DNA from: Crotophaga sulcirostris
Lineage: Eukaryota; Chordata; Aves; Cuculiformes; Crotophagidae
DNA length: 64,000 bases
Direction: 5' to 3'
Assembly (NCBI GenBank): GCA_013397455.1
Contig: VYZB01000116.1
Location: 279,081 to 343,080 of the forward strand
The number at the start of each line of letters is the position of its first letter. The first letter of the stretch is position 1. This document shows, piece after piece, positions 27,320-40,002 of the stretch. A program made the translations under genes and the position numbers. The notes beneath the pieces are model-generated. The model saw only the letters and a list, made by a program, of their open reading frames with translations. It did no database searches and was not told where the DNA came from.

Positions 27320-27548
27320 CTTAGATTAGATATTAGGAAGAAATTTTTTACTGTGAGGTTGGTGAGGCACAGGAGAAGGTTGCTCAGAGAAGTCATGTAT
27401 ATCTCACCCCAGAACGTGTTGAAGGCCAGGTTGAATGAGATTTTGAGCAACCTTGTGTAGTGGAAGTTGTCCCTGCCCATGGCAGGGGGCTTGGAGAAAG
27501 ATAATCTTTGAAGTCCTTTCCAGCTCAAACCATTCTGTGATTCTATGA
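27320..27548 (+). mobile_element. CR1 LINE 3' tail, plus orientation, older subfamily
   Basis: Begins TTAGATTAGATATTAGGAAG and continues through GTTGGTGAGGCACAGGAGAA, GTTGAAGGCCAGGTTGAATG and GTCCCTGCCCATGGCAGGGG. It ends with AAGTCCTTTCCAGCTCAAACC and the octamers CATTCTGTGATTCTATGA. This is the classic 3' end of a different CR1 subfamily from the copies at 3781 and 14653, and it has more substitutions. The ORF2 remnant inside is disrupted. The long minus-strand frame crossing it (27118-27672) is antisense and spurious. Confidence 0.9.
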
Positions 27549-29604
27549 AACTTGAATAACATTTGGCTCTGCCAAAGGAAAGGAAACGTAAGGCTTCTCT
27601 TTTTCTTTTTTTCTTTCTTCTCTGCATCTTTCCCTTTCTTTCTTGTTTTCTCTCTTGCTCTGTCTTCTCCACACACTCCTCCTGCCAAGCAGTGTTCTTA
27701 ATTCTTTAACCCTTTTAATAGCTTGTACATTGATGCTAATACTGAAAAACCCAATTCACCAAGATGTGCTTGTGTCTGAGATTAAATATGTAAATTATCT
27801 CATTGACCTTAAAGAAATATTCATATTCTTAAAGAATAGTATGTACCCTACTGAATTTGGTCTTACTTTGACTCTGCAATGGTTTCTGCTAATAGCATTA
27901 ATCCTTTTAACTACCACTCTGGTAGCAAATATCTCAATGAGAGCTATTTCCATTTGGCTAGACTAGTACTTGCCTAAGATTCTTTTTTTTACCCTAGAGA
28001 TCCTAGTAAGGTTTCTTGTGCCTCCAGACTGGAGAAACTTTCTCTTTTTTCTCCCCTTTGTAAGAAGAGGAGATTAGGACCTCAACATTACACACCGCAA
28101 GAATTTACTGAGCTCATGTAAAGGCTGGTAAAAAATTGTATGAAATTTCTCCAGCTGCCTTCGGGCAAAATTTACAAGGCTACTTCTACTAGAATAATTT
28201 GGTGGTCTGAAAGAGTTAGTCTGATTTTTCCTGGAGTGACACAGGGGACATTCATACAAACTGCTCTGCCAGAGCATTAGTGGAGTCAGTAACTTCATGC
28301 GGAGGGCAGCTGAGGACAGAGCGCATTAGGATCTGCAAGGATATCTGTCCACATTCCTTATTTCACTGTTCTAAAGTGACAGGACTAGGTGTCCCAGCGT
28401 CCAAATGATGCAGTAAGAATACATCAAGAAGATAACATTCTGCAACGCTGTGGAAGCCATGTGGGTACCTAAGACAGTGTGTTTTAAATAATGTTCCTCA
28501 AAATTATCAACAACATTTAAGTGTATATTGTAGGAAGTCCTAGTACACTCTAAATATTGTGGTTGAAAACTCAGTACTTAAATTTAAAACACAAAACTAC
28601 TGTATATCTCTGTTAATTTTTCTTGACAAAATGTTTTTCATTAGAATATAGTAACTTGTGGAAAAAAAGTATAAGACTGACAGCTCTGGAAATGTCTCTG
28701 TCTGTCCACAGAAAAATGTACTGCACAGGGAGCAGGAATAAAAGCTTCAAGAGCAATGTTCCTAAGCTCTGATCTGAAGGAACTACCATGAGCCCATTAT
28801 AGTCCTTGGCTGGTGACAAGGGTGCCAATTAGTACTGCCAAGTGCAATGAGGGCTTTTCTGATGTGGATGCCTCACTGCTGGAAACTGGAACCATGAAAC
28901 TCATTTCCAATAGCACATTGAAGAGCCATCTGATGGTAACAACTTTCAGTCACACGAACATAGACTGGCATTGTACTGACAATGCAGAAATAAAAGACTC
29001 TATATCATATTACCAATCCCAGAGCAATCCGGCTCCCTTCCATTGTATTTCTAGGGAAGACAGACTTCGCAGATATTCACCGAGAAATCATAAAAAAGAA
29101 CATGACTGAAACTCTTTCTTTTTCAGATCACCCAGTTCAATCCTCATTTTAATTAACTTTAAATAGTTATAAATGCTGTGAAGATGTAAGGAAGGGTAAA
29201 GAATGGTAGAGATGTGCTGAAATACAAAATCTTTCATCTTCATCTTAATGGGTATTTCCATGTGGTTTAAAGGTTTTTTTTCTGACAGCTTTATGTTGGA
29301 CAATAACATGAAAAAAATGGTGTCTTGAATCCAGTTCCTGAACAAATTGCCACAGCCCCGCACCATATTATCAACAGGGAATTTCCTCCTTGGGAGGCTA
29401 GCCAGGGAAACTAAGTCTTCAAGAGTGACAAAATGCCAATGAGCCATAGGGATAACTCGACTGAAAAAGCGTCAAGATCCATCAACCTTACAATCTAGGA
29501 AATACTGTACTGTTTCTAGCCATGTCACACAGATCATCTTAGTAGAAAATTGTAGTCAGTTTCCTGACATTACAGAAAGCTTTTAATGAAAAATAAATTA
29601 TCTA
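27549..29604. other. Unique sequence, no gene recognised
   Basis: A pyrimidine-rich tract lies at 27593-27670 with short interruptions. Frames at 27643, 28813 and 29088 show no family signature. No RNA gene was found. Confidence 0.5.
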
Positions 29605-29632
29605 GCATATGTATATGCGCATGCATGCATAT
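29605..29632. repeat. 28-nt alternating purine-pyrimidine tract with nested palindromes
   Basis: GCATATGTATATGCGCATGC followed by ATGCATAT alternates strictly for 28 bases and contains ATGCGCAT and ATGCATGCAT palindromes. It lies about 20 bases before a CR1 fragment. Confidence 0.8.
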
Positions 29633-29652
29633 CTGCATAATCCTTGCTTCTT

Positions 29653-29967
29653 TGAGGGAAGGCAGGCTCTGCAGAGGGGTCTGGACAGGTTGGACTGATG
29701 GGCTGACATCAGCTGTGTGGAGTTCAACAGGTTCAGTGTCAGGTCCTTTACTTGGGTCGCAATAACCCCATGCAACAGATTTGGGAACAAATGCCTGGAA
29801 AGTTGCCTGATAGAAAAGGACGTGGGGATATTGGTCGATAGCCACCTGAATATGAGCCAGCAGTGTGCCCAGGTGGCCAAGAAAACCAACAGCATCCTGG
29901 CTTGCACCAGAAATAGAGCGGCCAGCAGGAGCAGGGAAGTGATCACCTCCCTGAACTCGATGCTGGT
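29653..29967 (+). mobile_element. CR1 LINE internal fragment, both ends missing
   Basis: Begins GAGGGAAGGCAGGCTCTGCA and continues with AACCCCATGCAACAGATTTG, GGCCAAGAAAACCAACAGCA and AGCAGGAGCAGGGAAGTGAT. These match the ORF2 region immediately after the reverse transcriptase palm. The translated plus frame (29717-29967) shows LIEKDVGILVDSHLNMSQQC and QVAKKTNSILACTRNRAASR, typical CR1. Similarity ends abruptly at CTCGATGCTGGT. The whole 3' end and octamer tail are absent, unlike the standard CR1 outcome in which only the 5' end is lost. Confidence 0.88.
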
Positions 29968-32900
29968 CGATATATAAACCTTAGAGGTACTACAAACTGT
30001 GAGTAGTTTCATATTTTTCATCCCATTAGTTCAAAGGAAGATGACCATTCACATATTTTAACAAGAGTATAACGTCAACACTATAATGATAGGTAGCATA
30101 AAATCTTGAAGCATCTTTGAGAGGCTTAGTTTGTTTGTTTTAAACATGTCCCTGTGACACAAACACACATAGTGAGCAATAGTGAAAAATGGTCCATATG
30201 TGGTCGGTCTTTTAATTCTTCCCTCCCTGCCCTTCAGTCAGATGAATATTTTTTTTAGCAGATAAACTGTACTATGTGAGATCATTCAACATTTACATTT
30301 TCAGGTTGCTCTTTCTCTGAGTATAACCAATTACAGTATGAAGAATGTCTGTTCATCACTGTGCACCACTTTCAGATGTTTCAAGCAATAAAAGCATGAG
30401 AAATGTTCTCACTTAAAGTAAGAGAAGGTTTCTAGGTCATAGAGATTTAGGAACATAAATACAAGCAGTTGAAAAGAATAAAGGTGTTAGTGCCCAGGAA
30501 TTTGGAAATAAAGAAGAAAGAGCACATTTTTAAACAACTCAGTCTGTCAGACGATTTCTGGAAGTCAGACAATTGCCATTTGGCTGTACAATAGAGCTCA
30601 CAGCTGAATGAGTATGTTCATTAGAACAATTTCACTGCTGCCCTGGCATGCAATGTGACCCTGAGATTCTCATAGTTGATAGGACAAATACTGTTAAATT
30701 ACACTCTACTCAAAGATGCTAAACCATCAAAGCCATATTTTTTTGCAAAAAAACAAGCACAAAAATGATGAGAAAGTATTTGTACTTGTTGAGAAATCTC
30801 CCATTCCTTTTTTAACCAGATAAGTCTTTTAGCAAAGAATGAATAAAGTCAGCGTTTAGATTTACAATCACTGTAGACTGTGCCCTTTTTAGTAGTAGCT
30901 CCTGGTTCACATTCAAACCCAAACAACAAATTTTTGAGTCTACAAAGACGTCTACTAAGGAATTTTGTTTATTTGGAGCTCAAATGCAAAACTAAGGTCC
31001 ATGTATAACATCTCATCGGGAAGTCTAATAGAGAAGGATTGAAGTAAGGAGGAGAAGAATGAAGCATGACCTATGGGGAGAAATTCACAGCTCTCCCTTA
31101 TGCAGAACAGCTGTCTAAATCCTAATGCCATAGCAATTTAGCTTTTGGGCTGGTACTAGTGATCATACATGTCCTAATCTGTTCTGTTGTACTCTATTAT
31201 TCTACCACAGAACAACTTTCTTTGGTTTGGGGGAATGAATCACATTGGCCATCAGAATTCCCCCCGCCCCGGTCAATCCAAGCTGTAAAGAAAATGGGAT
31301 GTTTAATATTTATATCTCTATTACTTTACAGGGGGGTTAAGAGAATCAAAATCAGAAGAATATCATAGCACTCATTTCAAAAAACATTTCTTGCACAGAA
31401 TTGATGGTTAAATAGGTCGACCTTTTAAAGAAGCAGACACATTAATAACAGGCTAGTCTACAAGACAATTTTCCATCTCCTTGAGTGTTTATACACTATA
31501 AAGTGGGGCTATATGCACTACTAATGATTCTCCAGTGGCTGCAGAATAATATGCAAAAAAAATCATGCTCATGAAGACCACTTGGCCCAGAACCAGGAAT
31601 CACAGCCAGCTTCAAAGCTCAGCAGAGTTCTCTGTCTTTGTTGGCAGTTTTCAAGTAGTTAAAATCTGGGGATTTGCTTCAATGTCTATAGCTGTGACAA
31701 AAATATAGAAAATCGTGTACAGTTTGTGTAGAGATAAGGAGAGGTCACTCTTATTGTGCCTTGACCACTCCAGCAGAGAATACACCAGAAAGGTTGAGGA
31801 CCAGTAAGGCTTCCCACCTGACAATAATTTTGCACATACAAAGGTATACGTCTATTGTAGCATCAGCATTCATTGTAGCATCAAGATTTTTAGACATTAC
31901 AGTGACTTGAAAAAAAATATCAGATAAATGAAATTACACTATTGGAATTAACTGTGATGATTTAAAATATTTACAATTCACTACAGGCAAGGCTTTTTAA
32001 GATTAAGCCACAACATTTTTCAAATTTGAAGATGTGACTTAAAAGGAACTGATGCACTTGTTATATTTTCATTTTTCAGGGATTTTATATTTTTGGAAAT
32101 GGCACCATTTTTATCTGGATAAGCAAATGTAGGATTCCCCCTCTCCTCAGGAAAAGTCGCAGACTGCAAAGAGCTGGTTTTGAAACAATCTTTTTTTTTA
32201 TTCTTCCTGATATTTTGTCAAACTGTTTTTTTCCTGTAGAGGGGGGTGAGTGTGTTGCTTACCTCTAGGCACATACTTTATAGCATTGAGTGTCAGGTGG
32301 GCAAATAATTAAGTCATTAAGGGCAAGCTTTGAAATGCATTTGATTTATGCAAGCAAACGGAGGCTGGTGACTGCAGCTTTTCTCACTTTCTCTTGCTGC
32401 TAACACACCAATATGCAAAGGAACACAGTGCAATGTTTTGGGTGCAGGATAGATCTGAAATGTGTCCCCATATGTACTAGAAGTTCTTTGCAGATGTCTG
32501 TATCTCTTCTGTTTACATGACAGATTGCAGAGACTCCAAAGAAGCTGCTACTATCATTTTCATTTAGTCTTTGCAATTTTTTTCCTTTTGTATTTTATTA
32601 TTTACTTTAAAAATCCCACATTGACGTTATTGTTTCTTCAAAGGTGCACTTGTACACTACTGTAAGAAGACCCTGCATCCTGTACAGGTTGTTGTTGAGG
32701 CCAGGTGGAATTAACAAGCCTGAGCAGATTTTTTCAGTGGTCTCTCTCACTGCAATGTGATGAGTTTACCCTTTTGCAGCACCTCTCTAAGTGAGGGATG
32801 GATTATTGCAATTTTGGAGGGGAGGATTTGAATCATGGGAATGCTTTCTTACATGGGGAGTATGCAGTTAGAGTATTTCATCTCAGGATGCCTGAAACCC

Positions 32901-35776
32901 TTTCCACATGGACATCTCTACCAACCCAAACATGAAAACATTCCTTGGTACCACCCTCACTCCTTGTCCCTTCTTCCCCAGAAGGGGAGATCAACAGTTG
33001 CACCTAAAAGAAAATGAGGAAAAATAGCTACAAATTTCTGGAATGGCTCAGCACTTGTGCTAGGTCCACCCATTTAAGTGTGTAGAGCTCCTTCTGTCTT
33101 GTCCACTCAGGCAACAATTCTGTCTTTCACTTTCTGTGTGCTCCTCTATTTTCTGTTAAACAATACTGCCGTTAAACTTGCTACCACCAATACATGAACG
33201 GGCTCCTGCAAAAAATAGATTTTTCGGCTTGAAAGGAAAAGTTTTGTTCAATTTAAAGTTTCACCTCATTCCCAACCGTTTATTGGCTTTCAGAAAAAAA
33301 AAAAAGGGGGGGGGGGAAAAGGTTTTGTTTTCATTCTCAAGAATCTGAGACAAAAGCCAGACTATTCGCTTTGGAAAAAAACAAAACAGTTTACAGGGTG
33401 TGGTATGTGTGCTGAGGAGGGGCAATTTTTGCTTTTCAGAATGTATCAGCTGTGCTTTATTTGAAGTTATTGAGCAAATTTAACCATAAGATGTTTCATT
33501 CAATGAATGAACACCAGAGTAATGTTGCCCAGCTCTTTAATTTCTAGTTTCCCTACTTTGTAGGTTCCAAATCTAAATCTAAATTGTATTTTCCTCCCAG
33601 TTGCCATCCCTTAGGAGGACTCCCGTAATGCCTCACTTTTAGAGATCTTTAATGTGTAATGCAAAGGCCCTGCTTTAACTTCTCCTCCCCACTTAAGCAA
33701 TCCTCAGTAATGCCCCAAATAAAAAGCAGAAAGAGCATAAGGTTAAACTGTAAATTAATAGATCAAAGGATAAGAATTCTAATTCTGAAATAAACTGACT
33801 ATGGAAAAGGATTAAAACGGAGAAAGAGGATTATAGTACAATAATTGCGACAGAAGACTGTGAGTGAATTGGATGGAAAACAGGAGGTAGGCTTCATTCT
33901 GCATTTCTAAGCAAGCAAAATGAAAAGAGGATCTGAAAGATAATTAAAAATCCAAGTGGACTTAAGCAGGAGAGGAGGCTGAAAACTCCAAGAAGATACT
34001 GCAATGAATTCCCAGCTGTGCCTGCGCAAGACCCATTCCAAGGAGGAAGATAATCATTGGAAGAGTGCAAGATTTCAGCTAATTTCAGCTTTACCACCAT
34101 CTGCCACTAAGTCTCCAGAGAAGACCTAGACTCTGAGCTATCAAGGAGGAGAGGACATGGAGAATTACTTCTAAGAAGTTGCCTGTTCAGCCACCATCAA
34201 CCCTGCAACGTAATCGACCAGTGCTGCATATTTTGAAAGTAACACACATTTCCACAGACTCCTCTGGGAAGACAAGAAAGACTTGGGATCTAAACATGGC
34301 ATAATAGAAGGAGTTTAGAGGCAGTCTGTAAAACCAAATTGAGTGGTGTGTTAATAATGAAAAGGTTGATAATGGATTCCAAGAAAACAGAGATGTGGGG
34401 ATAGTCTTGAAAGTTGACCAATATTAATTGCCGCAAAGCTTGTTTATGTGTTTACACTACATAAGAGGAACTTCTGCCAACAATTTCCCTAGTGAAAACC
34501 AGAATGTGCAAATAAGACAGTTTTTAGGGAAAAACCATTAACTGAGCATCTCCTCTATCTGTATCTTCTTCTGAGTATTCAAGGAACTGAGAACTGAATA
34601 CAAGTCAGGATAGGCAGTACCTGCAGAGCAGTGTCATGGAAGAATAACAAATGAAGTCTTGGTCATACTGAAGTCAGATGTGTTAAGACATTGACTCCAA
34701 TAAGGCCAGAAGCTTGATCTGTACCTTAGTGATTTAATATTGTGATGTTACACTATTGCAGCATTACACAGTTCATATCATTATAACTTTACAGAAAGAA
34801 CCAGTAAAGACTGAGCACCCTAAGCCAAACAAACAAATATATATGTTAGGTATCTAAATCCCATACCTGTCTTTGAGAAAAGAAAAACACCAAAACCCAA
34901 TACCATCTCTTTCCCCACCCCCCAAAAAAACCCCAACTTTGTTTGAGATTTCTTAGCAGTCTTCTGCTCTTTTGCTCTTTATTCCTTACAAAAACTACAA
35001 TCCTCTGGCATGTTTGAATCTGCTCACTATGGGCATCACGATGATATCAGAGTTATCACTTTAGTTGATGCAGGAGTTGCTGAAAGGACACATGCAATAC
35101 TGTGCTTTTATGTAAACTTTACAATAAAAAAGAAAGAAAAGTAACCTCGTTAATAGATGTGCAAACTAGAGGCAGACTTTCTAGTAACTTATTCAACTTT
35201 ATAAAGGGGAAGCATTGTGTTATACCTTAATTTGCAAGCCTCATATTATTTAATCAGTAACCATAATTTTCGTTCACATAATGTGTATATAAAACCCATG
35301 ATTTCCCATTTCTTATCATCTTTAATAAATGGAAAAACCGTTTGCTTGCCCCCAAAGAGTAATCAACACTGTGTTAATAAGCTCAGGCCTGGGAACACTT
35401 TTTCAATAAGGAAAACATTACACATTATAAAATCAATAATGCTGCCTGACAAATGAGGCTGTGCATAAATTTTTGACATGAAATCATAGACTGAAGTCTA
35501 AATTTAAATTTGGCAATGCTTTCAAAGTCTCACGCTTTATGATAGCTATACTGGAGAGTGAGCTGTACTGAAACTAATCACATAATTTAAAGGATACATT
35601 TGCTCTGGTACCGCAATAAAAATACATTATATCATGATAAAAGCCATCCTGATTCAACCTGCAGTGGAAATCTATGAACACAGGGAACGGCTGAACCCCA
35701 TGTGGGACCGCTGGGCTGCTGATTACAAAGCATGTAAATAAAACATTTAACACCATTCTAGCAGTCTTCATCTTCA
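29968..35776. other. Unique AT-rich sequence, no gene recognised
   Basis: No convincing exon, RNA or named transposon. An A12-G11-A4 homopolymer junction lies at 33294-33320. The short word ATTGTAGCATCA is repeated near 31855 and 31873. Open frames are all under 80 codons with no signature. Confidence 0.55.
33294..33320. repeat. A12-G11-A4 homopurine tract
   Basis: Twelve A, eleven G and four A occur in a row on the plus strand. It is a homopurine tract in which length polymorphism and assembly errors are likely. Confidence 0.85.
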
Positions 35777-35855
35777 CAGTGCTCCATAAATATTAACTAA
35801 TTAATCCTCAGGACAGCTGGGATATAGATGAGAATTGCAGCCGAGTGAGGAATTG
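35777..35855 (-). repeat. MIR-like SINE relic (candidate)
   Basis: The plus strand GTGCTCCATAAATATTAACT, AATTAATCCTCAGGACAGCT, GGGATATAGATGAG resembles the reverse complement of the conserved MIR 3' half. The block TTAAC-TAATTAATCCTCA is the strongest match. The 5' tRNA-like part is not recognisable. MIR relics are ancient and expected at low density in amniotes. Confidence 0.4.
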
Positions 35856-36334
35856 GTAGAAAATCACCAATTTGACAAAAGTAGTCCGTTTCTCTGTTTA
35901 TAACTTATCTAATGACAAACTGTGTTTATCATGAATTTGCCTGTTATTGAAAATGGGCTAGGAAATGCTTTACAAAAAATCACTTTCACTCTGTGGGTGC
36001 CTCAGTGAACTATTCGCTGCCAGGGACCCCAAGAGCCTGTCAGACCTTCTCAGGTAAGGTAGCAGGCACATTTCCAGGTCAATACCCTATCAAGTACCTC
36101 CAAGAAACAGGTGCGACGCAGGTAACTTGAGCTCAGTGCTGTGACCAGGTTCAGAAACAGGGCCATGTACTACAGTGTGGAGTGATTCTGCTGCCTCCAG
36201 AGCAAGTCTCTGCAAGCCAATGACCTGGCCCATGCAGGTATACAGGCTGTACTCAGCACCTGGAGCTGTGTCCATAAAAGTCAACCAACAGAGCCTGGAC
36301 GCTGTCTGAGAATTACGCAATAATTCATATTATT
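35856..36334. other. Unique sequence, no gene recognised
   Basis: A GC-richer patch (36000-36310) precedes the CR1 copy. A CTTCTCAGGTAAGG donor-like string near 36046 has no supporting exon. The segment at 35870-35960 looks non-repetitive. Confidence 0.45.
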
Positions 36335-36587
36335 AGCTTCATCAGGGAAGGTTTAGGCTTGATATTAGGAAAAAGTTCTTCACTGAAAAGGTAATTGGCC
36401 ATTGGAATGTGCTGCCCAGGGAGGTGGTGGAGTCACCAACCCTGGAGGCGTTTAAGAGGAGATTGGATGAGGCACTCAGTGTGGTTTACATGATGGGTTG
36501 GTGTTAGTGTTGGGTTATAGGTTGGACTCGATGATCTCAGAGGTCCTTTCCAGCCTTGTAATACTGTGATATTGTGATACTGTGATT
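36335..36587 (+). mobile_element. CR1 LINE 3' end, plus orientation
   Basis: Begins abruptly at AGCTTCATCAGGGAAGG within ORF2 and passes through TTCTTCACTGAAAAGGTAAT and GGTGGTGGAGTCACCAACCC. It ends GAGGTCCTTTCCAGCCTTGT with three ATACTGTG-type octamers. The signature GGTTGGTGTTAGTGTTGGGT, TATAGGTTGGACTCGATGAT is shared with the copies at 3781, 14653 and 50991. The native ORF2 terminus is altered (AGTGTGGTTTACATG in place of AGTGCCATGGTTTAG). Confidence 0.93.
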
Positions 36588-39500
36588 ATTTCATTGCCAG
36601 CACAGTCCCTAATATGCGGTAACTCTGGATGGACAAAGTTCTAGGGCTGGTGTAACCCAGTGAACATCCCCAAAATGAAGCTTTGCTACAGCTGCCCTGT
36701 TTTAGGAGGTGAAAGGTTTTTTCTGTGCTGGAGCAAACTGTGCTGTACCAGTTGGTGATCTTTAGCCTGTTTTACTTCCTAGTGTAGATGTAGCCTGTGT
36801 TACCAGAAGTCTGCATTCAGCTAAACTACCTCAGTCTGCATCAACACAACAACACAAATGTTTTTCAGCTGAGGACTGGATCATTCAGCCTGTTCCTTAG
36901 GAAAGGTAAGAGATACTGTTAATGTCACTTTAACTCCCAGATTGTTTTGCTTCTTCAGTATAATGCAAACCCAGCAGACACAGGGAGTAGAGTCTAGTCT
37001 AGGAACACGGCTTGCAGGACAGAATCACACAGCCATGGTAGCAGAAGCTGGTCTTTCCCCCACCAGTCCTTGTGAATGAACAGGGGAAAAGGCATGTCCA
37101 TCTCTCCTTCAACATCTTTAGAGTCATGACATCTTAAACCCCCCCCGCACCAGACCATTTCTTCTGTCTTCTTCTATTAGGTTTACACGACAACGTTCAT
37201 AATTTACATTCATTTTAAGTCTTGCATTTATATTTGGAGTGGATTTTCTCATTCATGGCCCAATATCTTTTTTTTAGTGGACCTCATTGAACAATTAGTC
37301 AATCGTTCCAACTCACAGGTTGAAATATTTCTCTACCAACTTTCCTGCTCAAATATGTCTCATAATGATTGACTTTAGTTCAAATTTATTCATCCCATAG
37401 TTAATTCATCTGCCTCATACGAGTATGTAAAAGAAATCTTCAGTCGTGATACAAAATTTTCATCACACACCTGTATCCATGTTATTTCTAGTGTATTGTG
37501 TCTCTAAAAGCCATGTAACTGAAAGACCTAGATTATTACAGAAAGGGGTATTGCTCATGTCCGTGATGGGATGAAAATAAAACTCCTAATCTAAAAAATA
37601 ACAGTTATATTAGCTTTCACTGAAACTCAGAACACAAGGAACATCTTGAAAACTGCACCTCTTTTCATACTTCCCTACAGTAGAAATGTAAGTAATTTCT
37701 AAATCAGGGCAAAATTGTTAAAATGATGATAAAAAGGATAGATATGTGCTTCATTTAAAGCAATTTATTGTTGAATAAAGGAACACAGTCAACCAACGTG
37801 GCTCAGCATTGATTATTTGTTTTCCTATTTCTTTAATGGCTGCATAATTTTATCATTATTAAAATAATTTGACAATATGTCAACAAGAATGGAAAAAATC
37901 AAATAGTACATTTGGGGACTGCAACTTATTGCTGTAGAAATAGAAAGGCAATATTTCCCTCACTAAAATTTCCTAAAGAATCTAAATCCCTCCATGGATT
38001 AATAATAAGAGATAGAAATAAGCAGTACATGATTTATCATTTGCCAGAGGAGTTTTGCAAGTATCATTGTAAAGGCTTAGTACCAGACCCTGTGTGTATA
38101 ACCTAACCCTCTAGGCTGTGTCTGTACCCATTTCCCAGGGTCTTGATTAACCTCATTAGTAAAATATAAACCTGTGTCCTGCTCTACCAGGACAATCCCA
38201 GCAGGCAGGGAATGTGACGATAACTGTAACACTGCCAGGTAAGTACTCTCCCTTAGATTTTGCCTTATCTTTCAGTAGCCAGGTTTAACTCTTAACAAAC
38301 CTTGCCCTGGCCTGATCCATTCATCATCTTGAATGCAGTATCGTAGTGCAGATGCTGACTGACTCAGCCAGGCCTCTGGCTTTCTTCTCTACTGGAGTCA
38401 TCTCTGAGCTTCACTGGCCTCATGTCCTTAGTTTGCCCTGACTATGTGTAGAGACTGGCTCTACTTCTATTGTTGTCTTAAACATCAACCAATTCTACTT
38501 GTATTGTCTTAAACGTGTCCTGACTCACACTGTTGTCTTTAACATCTTCTTGAGTGCTGTGGCTGCTGATGGGCTGGCTGTGCTGCTGCAGAGGAGGGAG
38601 AGGAGGTGCAGCAGGAGGTGCTGCCCCCCCTTCACCTGACTGCCCATGCAGACCCAGAGGGCTCACACAGAGGTTGTTCTGGCAAGGGTCTGTTGAACTG
38701 TCCATGACCCTGGAGCCCCCAGGCTCAATTCCAGAATCTTCCCAAAGAAAATTCTGCGCATGCTCCAATAGAGCCCAGAGGGCTGTTAAACATCAAGATC
38801 CCAACACAGCTTCAGATCAGGAAGCCTCAATTACAAGTAGAACATAATTGTATTAAAAGTATGTACCTTATTTCTCATAACTTTATTCTCACTGTTAGTA
38901 GGTACAAGGATAGACAGACTTTTGTTCTGGTCAGCATACCATTTTTCTAGGATGCATTCTCTCTGGACAGAAAGTGCATTGCAATAATACATGCAAAAAA
39001 AGAGGTAATACTGTTTAAAACACAAAATGTTGGCTACTACAGAACTGTTAATGTTCAGCTCGCTGGGCAACAGTTCTTATCATAATATGTCCCACAATAC
39101 TGGATGGATATCAAAGACACGATTTTACTAAAATTATTACTTATAATTCAAACCAAAATATAGGTACTAATTTAGTTCTACAGGGTCCATAAACACATGA
39201 AAATCAAAGATCACTTCTCTGTTTCCGTTGGCAAATCACCTATAGCTACTTTCACTCAAATGAGTTTGGATATTTTCATACATGTCTGCAGTACCTGCAT
39301 GAACTTCATCAGCCTCATTGCTTTGCAGCAGGTAATAGATACTTGAATCTGACAATCTTTACTATTCCCAGTCTAGAATATTCTTTAGTGTGCCCTGAAA
39401 TTGCTGATTAAAGCAGTATTTCTATCTACTATTTCTCAGGTGGACTGAGTAAGCAGACAGGAATATAGGAGGGGAAGTGGGGTGGAGAAAACAGATCCCA

Positions 39501-40002
39501 GTCTGGGATTTTGATGTTAAAAGTAATAAATATTAATTATTTCCAATTAAGTTAAAAGGACAAAAGTGTTTTTTGGACTGTAAGACCTCTGGGACATAAG
39601 CAATTATTATCTATCCATTTACACAACACCAAACTGTTTTTTATCTCTTTGGCCTTTGGGCAATTATAATACTTAAACACAATTTATGTAATTTTACTAT
39701 TAGTCATGGAAGCCTGATGTCTGACACACACTTATGTTCTGTACTTCATGTTGAAAAATTTCTCCATGTGGAAAAACTTAGCTCAGTTATAAGAAGAGAA
39801 AATGACAGGTTCAAAACTAGTCGATAAATAGCTAAAGTGAACTGACCCCATTCCATGAGCTTCAGAGGTGAATTAGCCTCAAAGAGGTGTAGGAGATGGA
39901 AATAAAGAGCATGGGAATAAATTAAGTCAGAGGAAATTCTGATGTACAAATATACTACTCTGCAGAAAGTTTCCCCCAAAAGAGGTCTTGAATAGACCTC
40001 TG
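36588..40002. other. Unique sequence, no gene recognised
   Basis: The GC-rich patch at 38540-38720 creates overlapping frames on both strands, one of them proline/alanine-rich, with no recognised domain. An imperfect three-fold word (TTGTCTTAAAC) lies at 38469-38550. The remainder is AT-rich and featureless to me. Confidence 0.5.
38469..38550. repeat. Imperfect triple repeat of about 30 nt
   Basis: ATTGTTGTCTTAAACATCAA, GTATTGTCTTAAACGTGTC and CTGTTGTCTTTAACATCTTC occur at about 30-nt spacing with variable linkers. This suggests a decayed three-copy tandem array. Confidence 0.5.

Noticed and set aside
27118..27672. 184-codon minus-strand open frame
   Set aside because: It runs antisense through a CR1 tail and a pyrimidine-rich tract; the lysine-rich N-terminus is just the translated simple repeat.
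33294..33320. A12-G11 tract as an endogenous retrovirus polypurine tract
   Set aside because: No LTR boundary, primer-binding site or gag/pol-like frame nearby.
36040..36065. CTTCTCAGGTAAGG as a splice donor of a noncoding exon
   Set aside because: No acceptor, promoter or conserved frame supports it; donor-like strings are common.
38478..38768. Proline/alanine-rich minus frame (and overlapping plus frame)
   Set aside because: Composition follows the local GC-rich patch; there is no domain, and both strands are open, which argues against coding.
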